Source: Planctomycetota bacterium
GTDB taxonomy: Bacteria; Planctomycetota; Planctomycetia; Gemmatales; Gemmataceae
Assembly: GCA_016872605.1 (NCBI GenBank)
Contig: VGZI01000039.1
Location: forward strand, 1-37,116
Reading direction: 5' to 3'
Length of the DNA: 37,116 nt
The notes under the pieces are model-generated. The model did no database searches, had not been told where the DNA came from, and worked only from the letters and a program-made list of their open reading frames with translations. Both the position numbers and the translations under genes were made by a program. Of this stretch, positions 1-8,107 are shown in pieces (within the stretch, counting starts at the first letter, position 1; the number at the start of each line of letters is the position of its first letter).

Positions 1-308
1 AAAATACACGCCCCGAGCGCTACTTTGGCAAGCGCGCTGGTCATCGGAGACGGCTCGAACCGCGATTCACCAAATTGCGATGGAATTTCGTCACTGACAT
101 CCGGCGACGTTGCACGGGTTCTGGACGGCATCGGCTCGCCAGGTTGAAGCGACTCCGACGCTTCCGGCCTTCCAGCACCGCCCGCGCTTGACGCCGCCAC
201 GCCGATCGCAAACGTGGTTTGACACTCGGGGCAGCGGACCTCGCCAGCATACGCATCAGACACTTGAAGGAACCGTTTGCAGTTGGGGCATTGGACGTTC
301 TTGGGCAT
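1..308 (-). CDS. MJ0042-type zinc-finger protein, 3' end cut by window edge
   Basis: The frame opens with ATG at 308 and runs off the window without a stop (102 codons visible). Residues 1-31 form a zinc ribbon: CPNC at 7-10 and CPEC at 26-29, followed by TTFAI, the arrangement of the MJ0042/zinc_ribbon family that opens many planctomycetal membrane and signalling proteins. The rest of the visible part is a low-complexity Ser/Pro/Glu-rich linker, and a short hydrophobic run (SALAKVALGACIF) starts at the edge and may be a membrane segment. The role is unknown; the family probably binds Zn through the four Cys. A longer overlapping frame from 349 is a shadow. The C-terminal half, which would decide the function, lies outside the window. 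Confidence 0.75.
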   Translation of the reverse strand, partial: MPKNVQCPNCKRFLQVSDAYAGEVRCPECQTTFAIGVAASSAGGAGRPEASESLQPGEPMPSRTRATSPDVSDEIPSQFGESRFEPSPMTSALAKVALGACI

Positions 309-505
309 GACGAAATCCTAGATGAGCGTGCGTGATCCGTGTGCACCAACCCGACGCGTAGAACGTTAGCGGCGCCTCGGCCGCGTCGCCATCGCGTAGC
401 CGTCCGGAAACGAATGACGAGCCCGGGCGCGGCTCTTCAATCGGGAATCGTCAATTGCCAATTGCCAACGTCTCCTCCTTGCTTGCGCTGCGGGCTCGTG
501 GTGAT

Positions 506-2101
506 TTACTCTTCATTCCCGCCGCCCGAACCACCAGGCGCCGGACGCGCCGGGTCTTGGCCGTTCGTCCACGGGCCGCCCAAACGCTGGTAATCGGGCG
601 GTTCGAGGGTGCTGCCGCGGGTTTCGCCGGTCCAGCCGATGATCTGAGTCGGTCGGCCACGTTCGCGGCTGCGGCGTTCGAGGTTGGTCGCCCAACTCGC
701 GTCGCCGACGACCGGACGCCGACGTTCGCGATCCCAGAACAGCACCTGGCCCTGGCGATAGCTCTGCACACCCATCGCCACGGTCGTGAACGCCGCGGCG
801 CCGAGTTCCGGCGTGCAGAACGTATCGCGGTTGCGAGCGCGGACGCAGGACAGGAAGTTTTCCCAGATCGCCGTGCCGGATTGCGCTTCCGAGATGCCGT
901 TGCCATGCCAGACCGCGTCGCGCTGAACCGGTTGGCCCGGTTGCGCGGGGCGGTTGGTCGCCGCCTGCGGAATCACGTCGTAGCCCCAATCGGTCACCGG
1001 CCGGCCTTCGCGCATGATCTGTTTCGAGCCGAATCGCACCGTCGCGGTTCGGCCACGGATGACTTCCTCGATCGGATGATCGTTGATCATGGTCGCGGTG
1101 ATGAGGAGTTGGCAGCCTTCCTCGTAGTCGGCGACGATGGTAGCGACATCGGGCACGTCGCGGCCATCGTACTCGAGATAAATGCCGCCGCCCCCGACCA
1201 CGCGAGCCGGGTAACGGACGCCCATCGCGCTGATGAGACGGGTGACGCGGTGGACGAAGAGGTCGGTGAACATGCCGCCGCCGAAGTTCCAATAGCAACG
1301 CCATTGCGCGAAGATCGCCCGGTCGAACGGCATGCGCGGCGCGAGCGGCACGCCGTTCTCGACGGAGAACTCATGGCCCAAGAACAGGTCCCAGTTGATC
1401 GTGGTCGGGTTCATGTCTTGCGTCAGCGGATAGTAGCGCCACTGGCCGACCAACGAGTTGCGATAGTAGCTCGTCTGGGCCTGGGCGACATGGCCGATGT
1501 CGCCGCGGCGGATCATCTCGTTGGCGCGGCGCAGGCTCGGGTCGGCCATCCACTGAACGCCAACCGTCATGACGACGTTGGCCCGCCGCACCGCATCGAC
1601 GACGGCGTGGGCCTCGTAGATCGTCTTGGTCATCGGCTTTTCGCAATAGATGTGCTTGCCGTTCGCCGCGGCATCGATGCACATCTTGGCATGCCAGTGG
1701 TCCGGCGTGGCGATGCAGACGGCATCGACTTCGCGCAGGCCAATGATGCGGCGATAGTCCTTGTTGACGTGCACCGCATCGTTGACGTTGAGCCCGCAAC
1801 GCAAAGCGGATGGATTGAGTCCACGGCCCGAGAACGTGCCGTCAGGCCGGCGACCAAGCCGATCGTTACCGTCCCACACGTCGCAGACGGCGACGGGGCG
1901 AACGGAGTTGGCGTTGGCTCGCTGCATGGCGAGGATGACATCGATGTGCTGCTGGCAGCGTCCGCCGACGCCGAGGAACGCGATGTTGATGCGATTATTC
2001 GCGCCCTGGACTTGGTCGTAAGTCTTGGCATCGAGCGTCATGGCCGTGGCCCCAGCCGCGCCGGCAGCCGCTGAGGTCTTGAGGAATGTGCGACGTTTCA
2101 T
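506..2101 (-). CDS. Tat-exported Gfo/Idh/MocA family oxidoreductase
   Basis: A 531-residue NAD(P)-dependent oxidoreductase of the Gfo/Idh/MocA family. The N-terminus MKRRTFLKTSAAAGAAGA is a twin-arginine signal, as in many planctomycetal members, so the protein is probably folded with its cofactor and then exported. A Rossmann glycine motif (GVGGR) lies near residue 45, and the conserved EKP motif (YCEKPMTKT) follows in the dinucleotide-binding half. The C-terminal alpha/beta half has the usual GG-rich central strand (WNFGGGMFTDL). I chose ATG 2101 over 2116 because GGAGG sits 7-8 bases upstream of it and the Tat motif then begins at residue 3. Substrate is unknown; relatives act on sugars and inositols. 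A 42-bp gap to the small gene upstream suggests cotranscription. Confidence 0.93.
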   Translation of the reverse strand: MKRRTFLKTSAAAGAAGATAMTLDAKTYDQVQGANNRINIAFLGVGGRCQQHIDVILAMQRANANSVRPVAVCDVWDGNDRLGRRPDGTFSGRGLNPSALRCGLNVNDAVHVNKDYRRIIGLREVDAVCIATPDHWHAKMCIDAAANGKHIYCEKPMTKTIYEAHAVVDAVRRANVVMTVGVQWMADPSLRRANEMIRRGDIGHVAQAQTSYYRNSLVGQWRYYPLTQDMNPTTINWDLFLGHEFSVENGVPLAPRMPFDRAIFAQWRCYWNFGGGMFTDLFVHRVTRLISAMGVRYPARVVGGGGIYLEYDGRDVPDVATIVADYEEGCQLLITATMINDHPIEEVIRGRTATVRFGSKQIMREGRPVTDWGYDVIPQAATNRPAQPGQPVQRDAVWHGNGISEAQSGTAIWENFLSCVRARNRDTFCTPELGAAAFTTVAMGVQSYRQGQVLFWDRERRRPVVGDASWATNLERRSRERGRPTQIIGWTGETRGSTLEPPDYQRLGGPWTNGQDPARPAPGGSGGGNEE

Positions 2102-2143
2102 GTGAGAGTCCTCCATAGGTTTTTGCGAATCTTGTTTATTGCT

Positions 2144-2383
2144 TCATGTCCCACTTTTTCCGGGAGCCTTTGGGGCTTCTTCCATCGTTAGCTCGGTCAC
2201 AAGGTAAAGGTCGATGATACTGAACACCTCGTTGGCCTGGTAGACGATAACCGTTCTGCCGCCGGGCGACATCGAGACGTAGTCGCGATGCGGAACGTAT
2301 AAGGATCGCCCGTCGGCCAGATGGATCGTGAATGGCCGAAACGGATTGACTTCGCGTGCTTGTCGCATCTGTTCGATGGTCAC
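2144..2383 (-). CDS. Small conserved hypothetical protein
   Basis: A 79-residue protein starting MTIEQMRQAREVNPFRPFTIHLADG from GTG 2383. The pattern of a short helix, then NPFRPFTIHLADGRSLYVPHRDY and a beta-rich remainder, is that of a small planctomycetal family of unknown function that I recognise only as conserved hypothetical. No signal peptide, membrane segment or catalytic motif is visible. It is probably a small beta-fold cytoplasmic protein. Its stop lies 42 bases before the Gfo/Idh/MocA start on the same strand, so the two may share a transcript. The ribosome site is weak, and an internal ATG at 2368 would remove five residues. Confidence 0.75.
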   Translation of the reverse strand: MTIEQMRQAREVNPFRPFTIHLADGRSLYVPHRDYVSMSPGGRTVIVYQANEVFSIIDLYLVTELTMEEAPKAPGKSGT

Positions 2384-2570
2384 GGGTGGAACTCGAGGGC
2401 CACGCTACGTGGAATGATGGCTTTATTTTGGCCGAATCGTCGGAAAATGACAAAGCGATTTCGGAAAAATCTTGGTCCGCTCAGCCCCGACTTACCGTTC
2501 TGCTCAAGGGGTAACCGACTTTGAGATGACCCACACACAATACTGGGTGTGTCGACAAGTCAAGCCACTA

Positions 2571-3518
2571 TCATCGGAAATTTAATTGTGGCTGGTAGTT
2601 TTTCAATTCGGCAATGATAGCAGGAAATGCCGGATCCGCATTGTAGGGTGGATACTTCACGGCCCTTCCCAAGAAATCAAGAAGTTCTTCCTTTTCTGTC
2701 CGAGAGAAATCTGTTTTTGTACGTAATGGTCTGGTGACAAACTCCCACTCTAAATTGCCCAAATAGCGTTCGCCGGGATAGATTTTGGGATGCGTGTCGA
2801 CGAACTTCTGCACCTTGGCAAAGATCACGCTATTACCATCCGCGGGCGGCACCGGTTTCCCTACCTTTAGGCGTGCCAATTCATCCTCAAGCCTGGCAAT
2901 TTCGTTTACTAATTCCTTTCGTTCGGCTTCGTCGAGCTGCAGTTTCTTTGCAGGCTGCTTATTGCGTTCCTTGTGTAAGCGTTCTAATTCCATGTCAATG
3001 CGAACAAACTCCGCTATGGCAAACTGTTTGCCTATGCGCTCTTTCACCAACTCGTCATCGACCTTTCGCTTTTCTTCAATCGCGTCATGGGCCTTTTGTC
3101 CCGCCTGGCGCTGGGCATTTTCCGCTGCCTCCCGCTTGGTCCTTTCATCTGTGAAATTCCTCACCACAAGGGCCGCAGCGAGGATGAGCACAATCACAAA
3201 CGCACAGAGGCCGACAACGAGCACCTTTGTTGGAATCCAGACACCGCGGAATTCGCCGAGTTCGTTGATCGATTTGTCACTTGGTTCGCTATGTTGGAAA
3301 AAGCCGTGCAAGCACGACATTTCACCAGCTTTGCGCCATAGACCATCGCTTCCCTTCACAAGATCGTCCGCATCGAGCTTGCCTATGACGGCTTGCTCGG
3401 CCAGTTCGCCAAGCGAAAAGGGGCCGGACTCAACACCGCCGTGGATGACGTAGAACTCGGTCCCGCTTGGCAACGGAGGAGCATTTGCCGTCACACTATT
3501 CGCATGTTCGTCTGGCAT
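2571..3518 (-). CDS. GYF_2-domain, single-pass membrane coiled-coil protein
   Basis: A 315-residue protein. Residues 20-67 (EFYVIHGGVESGPFSLGEL...GLWRKAGEM) match the GYF_2 (DUF4339) domain, a small module thought to bind peptides or partners. One strong transmembrane helix lies at about 98-119, then a long charged coiled coil at about 125-220 (KREAAENAQRQAGQKAHDAIEEKRKVD and repeats of E/K/L). The C-terminal about 90 residues have no recognised domain. Start ATG 3518 follows GGACGGAG at good spacing. The GYF domain probably faces the cytoplasm. Base composition is visibly more AT-rich than the neighbours, hinting at different history. Function unknown; a scaffold or envelope-spanning role is an inference. 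Confidence 0.85.
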   Translation of the reverse strand: MPDEHANSVTANAPPLPSGTEFYVIHGGVESGPFSLGELAEQAVIGKLDADDLVKGSDGLWRKAGEMSCLHGFFQHSEPSDKSINELGEFRGVWIPTKVLVVGLCAFVIVLILAAALVVRNFTDERTKREAAENAQRQAGQKAHDAIEEKRKVDDELVKERIGKQFAIAEFVRIDMELERLHKERNKQPAKKLQLDEAERKELVNEIARLEDELARLKVGKPVPPADGNSVIFAKVQKFVDTHPKIYPGERYLGNLEWEFVTRPLRTKTDFSRTEKEELLDFLGRAVKYPPYNADPAFPAIIAELKNYQPQLNFR

Positions 3519-3567
3519 TTTGCTCCGTCCTTTCTACGTCCCAAAACCAGCCGTTGAAGCACACCAA

Positions 3568-4968
3568 TTACGCCACCAACTCCCGGATCGCCTCGCCCCT
3601 CGGCAGGATCGGGATCGGCCGGCCCGTCGCGTCGTGGAGGTGGCGGGACGGGTCGATGCCGAAGCGACGATAGATGGTGGCGAGGAGGGAGTTGCTGTCC
3701 ATGGGACGCTGGACGGGGTGCTCGGCTCGGGCGTTGGTGGCGCCGATGACCTGGCCCATGCGCAGGCCGCCGCCGGAGAGGAAGACGCTCATCGCGCGCG
3801 GCCAATGGTCTCGGCCAGGCCGGCCCGACGGGTCCTGATTGGCAATTCTTGGCGTGCGGCCAAACTCACCGCAGAAGATGAACAACACACGCTGATTGAG
3901 GCCGCGCGAGTAGAGGTCGTCGATCAGGGCCGACATCGCCTGGTCGAGCACCGGCAACTTGATGCGATAGGCGTCGAAGATGTGGGCGTTGACGGAGTGA
4001 TCGTCCCAGTTCGACGTGCGGCCCACCGATTCGGGCAGGCGATACGTCGCCTGGCATTGCACGAAACGCACGCCGGCCTCGACGAGACGCCGACACGTCA
4101 GAAGGCTCCTGCCCCACAGGTGATCGCCGAAGCGGCGGCGCGTCATTGCCGATTCCCGATTGAGATCGAAGGCGTCGCGCGTGCGCCGGCTCGACAGAAT
4201 CTCCACGGCTCGGCGGTGATTGCGGTCCCACGTGTCGAGGCTGCCGGAGCGATGGACCGCATCACGCCATTGATCGATGGCGCCGACGAGGTTGGCGCGT
4301 TGTTGCAAACGGAGCGTCGAGTCGGCCGTCAGCTGAACGCTGTCGGCGGAACCGTAGATCGGGATTGGATCATACGTGTTGTTGCCGCTCGCCGAAATCG
4401 GGTTGTTAGGCGCCACCATGAACGGGGCATAGCCTCGGCCGAGATAGGCGGGGCCGGCGCCGTAGAACTGCGTGTCGGCGACGAAGACCGGGATGTCGCT
4501 CGGTTGTTGGCGATCGAGATGTCGAGCGACGACGCAACCCAACTCGGGATACTCGCCATTCTGAAGGTTGGCCGCAAGCGACGCATGGCCGGTCAGAAAG
4601 CGATGCGTGCCGCCGGAGTGTTCGCCGCGTTCGTGATGCAGGCTGCGCAGAATCGTGTATTTGTCCGCCATCTGGGCCAAGCGTGGTAGGTGCTCGCAAA
4701 TGTCGACGCCGGAGACGTTGGTGCGGATTGGTCGAAACGGCCCGCGAATTTGCTCAGGGGCGTTCGGCTTGAGATCGAAGGTATCCAGATGGCTCGGCCC
4801 GCCGTTGGCCCAGAAGAGAATGACGGAAAAGTCTCGATCGGCCGCTTCGTTGGCGAGGACGTTGGCGAGCGTTGGCGACACGCCGGCGCAGAGGGCGCCG
4901 AGGCTAAGGCCCCCGAGCTTCAGCCAAGTGCGGCGATCGATCGGGCCATGGCAGGAAGAAGGAAACAT
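3568..4968 (-). CDS. DUF1501 (Tat-exported) protein
   Basis: A protein of about 466 residues of the DUF1501 family, abundant in planctomycetes and related to the alkaline-phosphatase/sulfatase fold. An N-terminal twin-arginine signal (DRRTWLKLGGLSLGAL) precedes a conserved strand with GGPSHLDTFDLKP. The C-terminal part has the family motifs FCGEFGRTPRIA, GRDHWPRAMSVFLSGGGLRMGQVIG and a closing GRPIPIL segment. Start is uncertain: ATG 4968 places the RR motif near residue 12, while GTG 4995 adds nine residues; neither has a clear ribosome site. Such genes usually sit beside DUF1549/DUF1553 cytochrome-type proteins; no such partner is here. Activity is not established. Confidence 0.92.
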   Translation of the reverse strand: MFPSSCHGPIDRRTWLKLGGLSLGALCAGVSPTLANVLANEAADRDFSVILFWANGGPSHLDTFDLKPNAPEQIRGPFRPIRTNVSGVDICEHLPRLAQMADKYTILRSLHHERGEHSGGTHRFLTGHASLAANLQNGEYPELGCVVARHLDRQQPSDIPVFVADTQFYGAGPAYLGRGYAPFMVAPNNPISASGNNTYDPIPIYGSADSVQLTADSTLRLQQRANLVGAIDQWRDAVHRSGSLDTWDRNHRRAVEILSSRRTRDAFDLNRESAMTRRRFGDHLWGRSLLTCRRLVEAGVRFVQCQATYRLPESVGRTSNWDDHSVNAHIFDAYRIKLPVLDQAMSALIDDLYSRGLNQRVLFIFCGEFGRTPRIANQDPSGRPGRDHWPRAMSVFLSGGGLRMGQVIGATNARAEHPVQRPMDSNSLLATIYRRFGIDPSRHLHDATGRPIPILPRGEAIRELVA

Positions 4969-5074
4969 GTGGTTACGATACCCGAATCGAGGCACGGTTG
5001 CAAATGGATTCCGTCTTTACGTTCAGCGCTCGCAGAGCGCGGCGCGAGCGCGAAGCCGCAAGCGGCAAAAGGCC

Positions 5075-5800
5075 TCATTTCGTCGTATGTTTCAAAAACC
5101 ACGTGTACAACTCGGCGGTTCCATAGGCGCGATCCCAGGAATTGTGATCAACGCCGGGGTACTCCGTGTATTTTGGTTCGCCACCGGCAGCTTTTAGCGC
5201 CTTGATCATGGCGCGCGATTTCTCGACGCTCACGGTTTTGTCGGCGTCGCCGTGGAAACACCAACAGGGAATGTCCTTGAACTTCCCGGCGCTGTTCTGG
5301 TCGCCGCCGCCGCAGATCGGCGCGATCGCTGCCCAGCGCGTCGGATGGGCGGCAGCGAGGCTGAAAGTGCCGAAGCCGCCCATCGACAGACCCGTGAGAT
5401 ACACGCGTTTCTTGTCGGTCTTGTAGTCCTTCTCGACTTGGTCGAGGATAGCGAGGGCTCGCTTGGCGCTTGCCCCGTTGGCGCCCCAACCTTTTTGATG
5501 GGCTTGTGGGAAGACGACAATGAACGGAAACTTGTCCGGCTTGCTGCGAACGGCCTTGGCAAGGCCGCCCTTGACCTGCTTCTCGCCGTCGTCGCCCGTC
5601 GAGCCGGCCCCGTGCAAGAAGAGAATCACAGGCCAATCCTTGTCCGCCTTGTATCCGGGCGGGACGAAGACGACGTACTTGGCATCGCCGCTGTCGGTCT
5701 TGAGTACCTTGGGCACGAAGCCGGTCTTGGTGTCGCCGGCACGGAGCGACACTGCAAGTGTCAATGCAAAAAGCGTTGCAACAATGGCAATGCGATTCAT
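5075..5800 (-). CDS. Secreted alpha/beta-hydrolase (esterase/peptidase-like)
   Basis: A 241-residue protein with a signal peptide (MNRIAIVATLFALTLAVSLRAGD) and an alpha/beta-hydrolase fold. Visible elements are the oxyanion strand VILFLHGAGSTGDDG (58-72), the nucleophile elbow GLSMGGFG with Ser139, the acid in FHGDADKTV (Asp185/187) and His219 in GVDHNSWD. This layout fits the dienelactone hydrolase/PHB-depolymerase-like esterases of planctomycetes, probably acting on esters outside the cytoplasm. Start ATG 5800 was chosen because GGAGG lies 8 bases upstream; the longer frame to 5923 adds non-signal sequence. The substrate cannot be read from sequence. Confidence 0.9.
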   Translation of the reverse strand: MNRIAIVATLFALTLAVSLRAGDTKTGFVPKVLKTDSGDAKYVVFVPPGYKADKDWPVILFLHGAGSTGDDGEKQVKGGLAKAVRSKPDKFPFIVVFPQAHQKGWGANGASAKRALAILDQVEKDYKTDKKRVYLTGLSMGGFGTFSLAAAHPTRWAAIAPICGGGDQNSAGKFKDIPCWCFHGDADKTVSVEKSRAMIKALKAAGGEPKYTEYPGVDHNSWDRAYGTAELYTWFLKHTTK

Positions 5801-5994
5801 GTTTCGATCCTCCAACTGGTGATGTCGATATATGGATCGCAGACACCGCTGGACCGCGGCGCCCAAGTCCAAGGCGGCAACTGAGGAACGGAGCAAATTC
5901 GCGTGCGGATACGGTTGACGCAACGATTACCTGGTCATAAGGTAAGCGTTTGCCTGTATCCGTCAATATACTCCATTGCGCGAGGTCTGTTTCG

Positions 5995-6237
5995 ATGGTT
6001 CGCAAGAAGCTTGGGCGTGGCCGGAAGAATCGCTGCCGATTTTGCACGAAGGACGGCTGCCCGCGGCCGGCGTTTGTCGATTACAAGGATGTGCAGGGCC
6101 TCAAAAAGATGTGCACCAGCCAGGGCAAACTCTTTAGCCGCAAGCGCTCGGGCAACTGCGCAGCGTTTCAGCGGGCGGTCAAGGATGCCATCAAGCGAGC
6201 CCGCTTCATGGGACTCATGCCGTACGTCGGCGAATAG
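5995..6237 (+). CDS. rpsR: 30S ribosomal protein bS18
   Basis: An 80-residue ribosomal protein S18 beginning MVRKKLGRGRKNRCRFC at ATG 5995. The core VDYKDVQGLKKMCTSQGKLFSRKRSGNCAAFQRAVKDAIKRARFMGLMPY matches bS18, which binds 16S rRNA with S6 in the small-subunit platform. Cysteines occur in CRFC, DGCP, KKMC and GNC, the pattern of zinc-binding (C+) ribosomal paralogues. The gene stands alone on the plus strand, away from rpsF, ssb and rplI, its usual partners, so it may be a second copy. A TATACT hexamer at 5967-5972 could be its -10 box, with no good -35. A short GC hairpin at 6244-6255 follows the stop. Confidence 0.93.
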   Translation: MVRKKLGRGRKNRCRFCTKDGCPRPAFVDYKDVQGLKKMCTSQGKLFSRKRSGNCAAFQRAVKDAIKRARFMGLMPYVGE

Positions 6238-6285
6238 CCTCCCGCCGCTTGCGGCGTAGCTGAAATCTGCAATGCCGCAAACGGC

Positions 6286-6984
6286 TCACTTTTTCGCCCC
6301 CGGGCGCTTCTCAAGTCCATCCCGGATCTTCTTGATCATCGCGTCCACCTGTGCCACATCGGGAGCTGCATCGAACGCAAAGCTCTCGAGCACTTTCATG
6401 CGATCGTAGAAGAACACCGCCATTTCCGTCTTGGGATCGATCTTAAATCCCTTGGGCGGCGCGTCGCGCACGCCGACGGCGTCTATCGGGTGACAGGAAA
6501 GCAACACGTTCGTCAAGCCTTCCGCGCGTTTCGTGAGGCGCTTGATCAGTTCGGTGCGTTTTACCGTTTCCTCGATGATCTTTTCGGGATCGATCTGTTT
6601 GGCGTTGTTGGTCGAATCTCGGGCATCGGGGCTGATGACAATGACGCCGGCCTGGAAGTTCTTTTCCTCGAAGTCGAGCGTCGCCTCGTCGAGTTTTTTC
6701 AGAAATGCCGTGAACGCCGCCTCACCGGCCTCGGCCGGCTCTCTTGTAATGATGAGCACGGCCGGATTGAGACCGAATCGGACCACCAGGCAATGCGGCC
6801 GGCCCTTGGACGACTGGCCCTTGTCGGTCAACTCTTTGGTGTCGTTGAGAAGAAAAGTCTCGAACGGCCGCGGGATCGCATCGCCAGCTTTGGGCATTCC
6901 ATTGCTCTTCTCCGCGTCCTGGGCAATCAGCGGCAGGCAGGCAAGCACGACGGCGACGGCGCAAATGACAGAAGCGCGGACCAT
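6286..6984 (-). CDS. Secreted protein of unknown function
   Basis: A 232-residue protein with a signal peptide (MVRASVICAVAVVLACLPLIAQ). The mature part has GDAIPRPFETFLLNDTKEL, then an alpha/beta pattern with strands CLVVRFGLNPAVLIITRE and FQAGVIVISPDAR, resembling a thioredoxin-like fold without a CxxC pair. I do not recognise the family with certainty. A lone Cys occurs in NVLLSCHPI. It ends in basic GLEKRPGAKK. ATG 6984 was chosen over 7140 because GGAG sits 9 bases upstream and the signal peptide starts there. Probably periplasmic; function not assignable. Confidence 0.8.
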   Translation of the reverse strand: MVRASVICAVAVVLACLPLIAQDAEKSNGMPKAGDAIPRPFETFLLNDTKELTDKGQSSKGRPHCLVVRFGLNPAVLIITREPAEAGEAAFTAFLKKLDEATLDFEEKNFQAGVIVISPDARDSTNNAKQIDPEKIIEETVKRTELIKRLTKRAEGLTNVLLSCHPIDAVGVRDAPPKGFKIDPKTEMAVFFYDRMKVLESFAFDAAPDVAQVDAMIKKIRDGLEKRPGAKK

Positions 6985-7150
6985 GAACGTTCTCCGATGC
7001 GAGAGTATTCCAACTCTCAGCATGAACGCCTGGAGGCGATTCGTCAAGAGAAGTAATGCACGAAACGTCGCAGTCCGTGAATTGCGACGCGAATTGTCGG
7101 CAGAACCCGATCCGTCAAGCGCTTTTTCAATGTGCCCCACGGAGGAATCG

Positions 7151-8005
7151 TCACAACCCTGGACGTAAAGTCACATTCAACCTGACCTTTTTGCCGTCGC
7201 GCAGCACCACCGCCACGGCGGGTGTTCCGACACGCAGGTAGCTCGCTGCCAGGTAGCAGTCGTTGACGGTGTCGGTCCAGCGGCCGTCCAGCGTTAGCAA
7301 GCGATCGCCGACCTTGAACCCCGCGGCGGCTGCCGGCGTCTCTGGAATCACGGCTTTCACGGCCACGCCGTCGGCGTCGTCGTCCTTGTCCTTGTCGACG
7401 CGAATGCCAAGAAGTCCCGATGCGGCCAAAATCTTCGGCGCGTTGCGCACCGACGACGGCGCCTCGAATCGCTTCAGCATGTCCTTCATCACGTCGCCTG
7501 GCTGGTACGTATTCGGCTCGAACGTGAGAAGCTTCTTTTCGTAATCGATCGACATCTTGAACTTGGCATAGAACGTGAAGCCGATGATCCCTTCAATCGG
7601 TCCGACAAACTTGGCGATCGCGCCCACGGTCGGATGGTCCATCACGGTGCAGGAAACGTTAGTTGCTTTCAAGCCGCCGACGTCGATTTCTTGAATCTTC
7701 ATCTGCCCCATGGAGCCAAACAGGGCGAAAAACGGCTTCTTGAAGTCCTTGGGAAAGACGTTGGCTTCCTTGGCTACCTTGTTGCTGATCAGGCTATCGG
7801 GCGCGCCGGTGTCGAAGATCAGGCGGTACGGCCCTTTGCCGTTAATCTTGACGTTGATCGCCATGTGCTGCGTCTTGATCAGTTCGAAAGGCAGCACGAC
7901 TTTCTTAAGAGGCTCGTTTTTGGGAGCCTCCTTTTTTGCAGGTTCCTGCGCCTGAACGAAGGTCGGCCCGAACATCACGAGACAAATCGCAAAGAGCTTT
8001 TTCAT
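7151..8005 (-). CDS. Secreted retropepsin-like aspartyl protease with PDZ domain
   Basis: A 284-residue protein: signal peptide (MKKLFAICLVMFGPTFVQAQ), a Lys/Pro-rich spacer, one retropepsin-like domain with the active-site motif YRLIFDTGAPDSLIS (Asp65), a second family motif EGIIGFTF, and a C-terminal PDZ domain from about residue 190 (GLLGIRVD...ETPAAAAGFKVGDRLLTLDG). One DTG per chain means a dimer would be needed for catalysis, as in retroviral proteases; PDZ could bind substrate C-termini. Start ATG 8005 has GGAA about 7 bases upstream. The next gene upstream encodes the same architecture with shared phrases (VKINGKGP, FDTG), a tandem duplication. Target unknown. Confidence 0.88.
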   Translation of the reverse strand: MKKLFAICLVMFGPTFVQAQEPAKKEAPKNEPLKKVVLPFELIKTQHMAINVKINGKGPYRLIFDTGAPDSLISNKVAKEANVFPKDFKKPFFALFGSMGQMKIQEIDVGGLKATNVSCTVMDHPTVGAIAKFVGPIEGIIGFTFYAKFKMSIDYEKKLLTFEPNTYQPGDVMKDMLKRFEAPSSVRNAPKILAASGLLGIRVDKDKDDDADGVAVKAVIPETPAAAAGFKVGDRLLTLDGRWTDTVNDCYLAASYLRVGTPAVAVVLRDGKKVRLNVTLRPGL

Positions 8006-8019
8006 GTTCATTTCCAAGG

Positions 8020-8100
8020 AAGCCCAGGGGTGAGGCACTCCGAACCGCTGGGATGTGGTTTCCTGAATCCCAGGAGTTCGCTGCGCTCACCCCTGGGCTT
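8020..8100. repeat. Palindromic repeat, family E copy 1
   Basis: A 15-bp arm (8020-8034, AAGCCCAGGGGTGAG) is repeated exactly inverted at 8086-8100. The right part (8061-8100) contains GTTCGCTGCGCTC between CCCAGG and CCCCTGGG and matches the element at 18131-18169 almost base for base. It fills the gap between the two tandem protease genes and may act as a terminator or transcript stabiliser. Confidence 0.8.
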
Positions 8101-8107
8101 CGGGGGT

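Noticed and set aside
455..2074. Long plus-strand frame of 539 codons
   Set aside because: It lies opposite the Gfo/Idh/MocA gene, is rich in Arg/Asp/Val/Ala, and has no domain; a shadow frame of GC-rich coding DNA.
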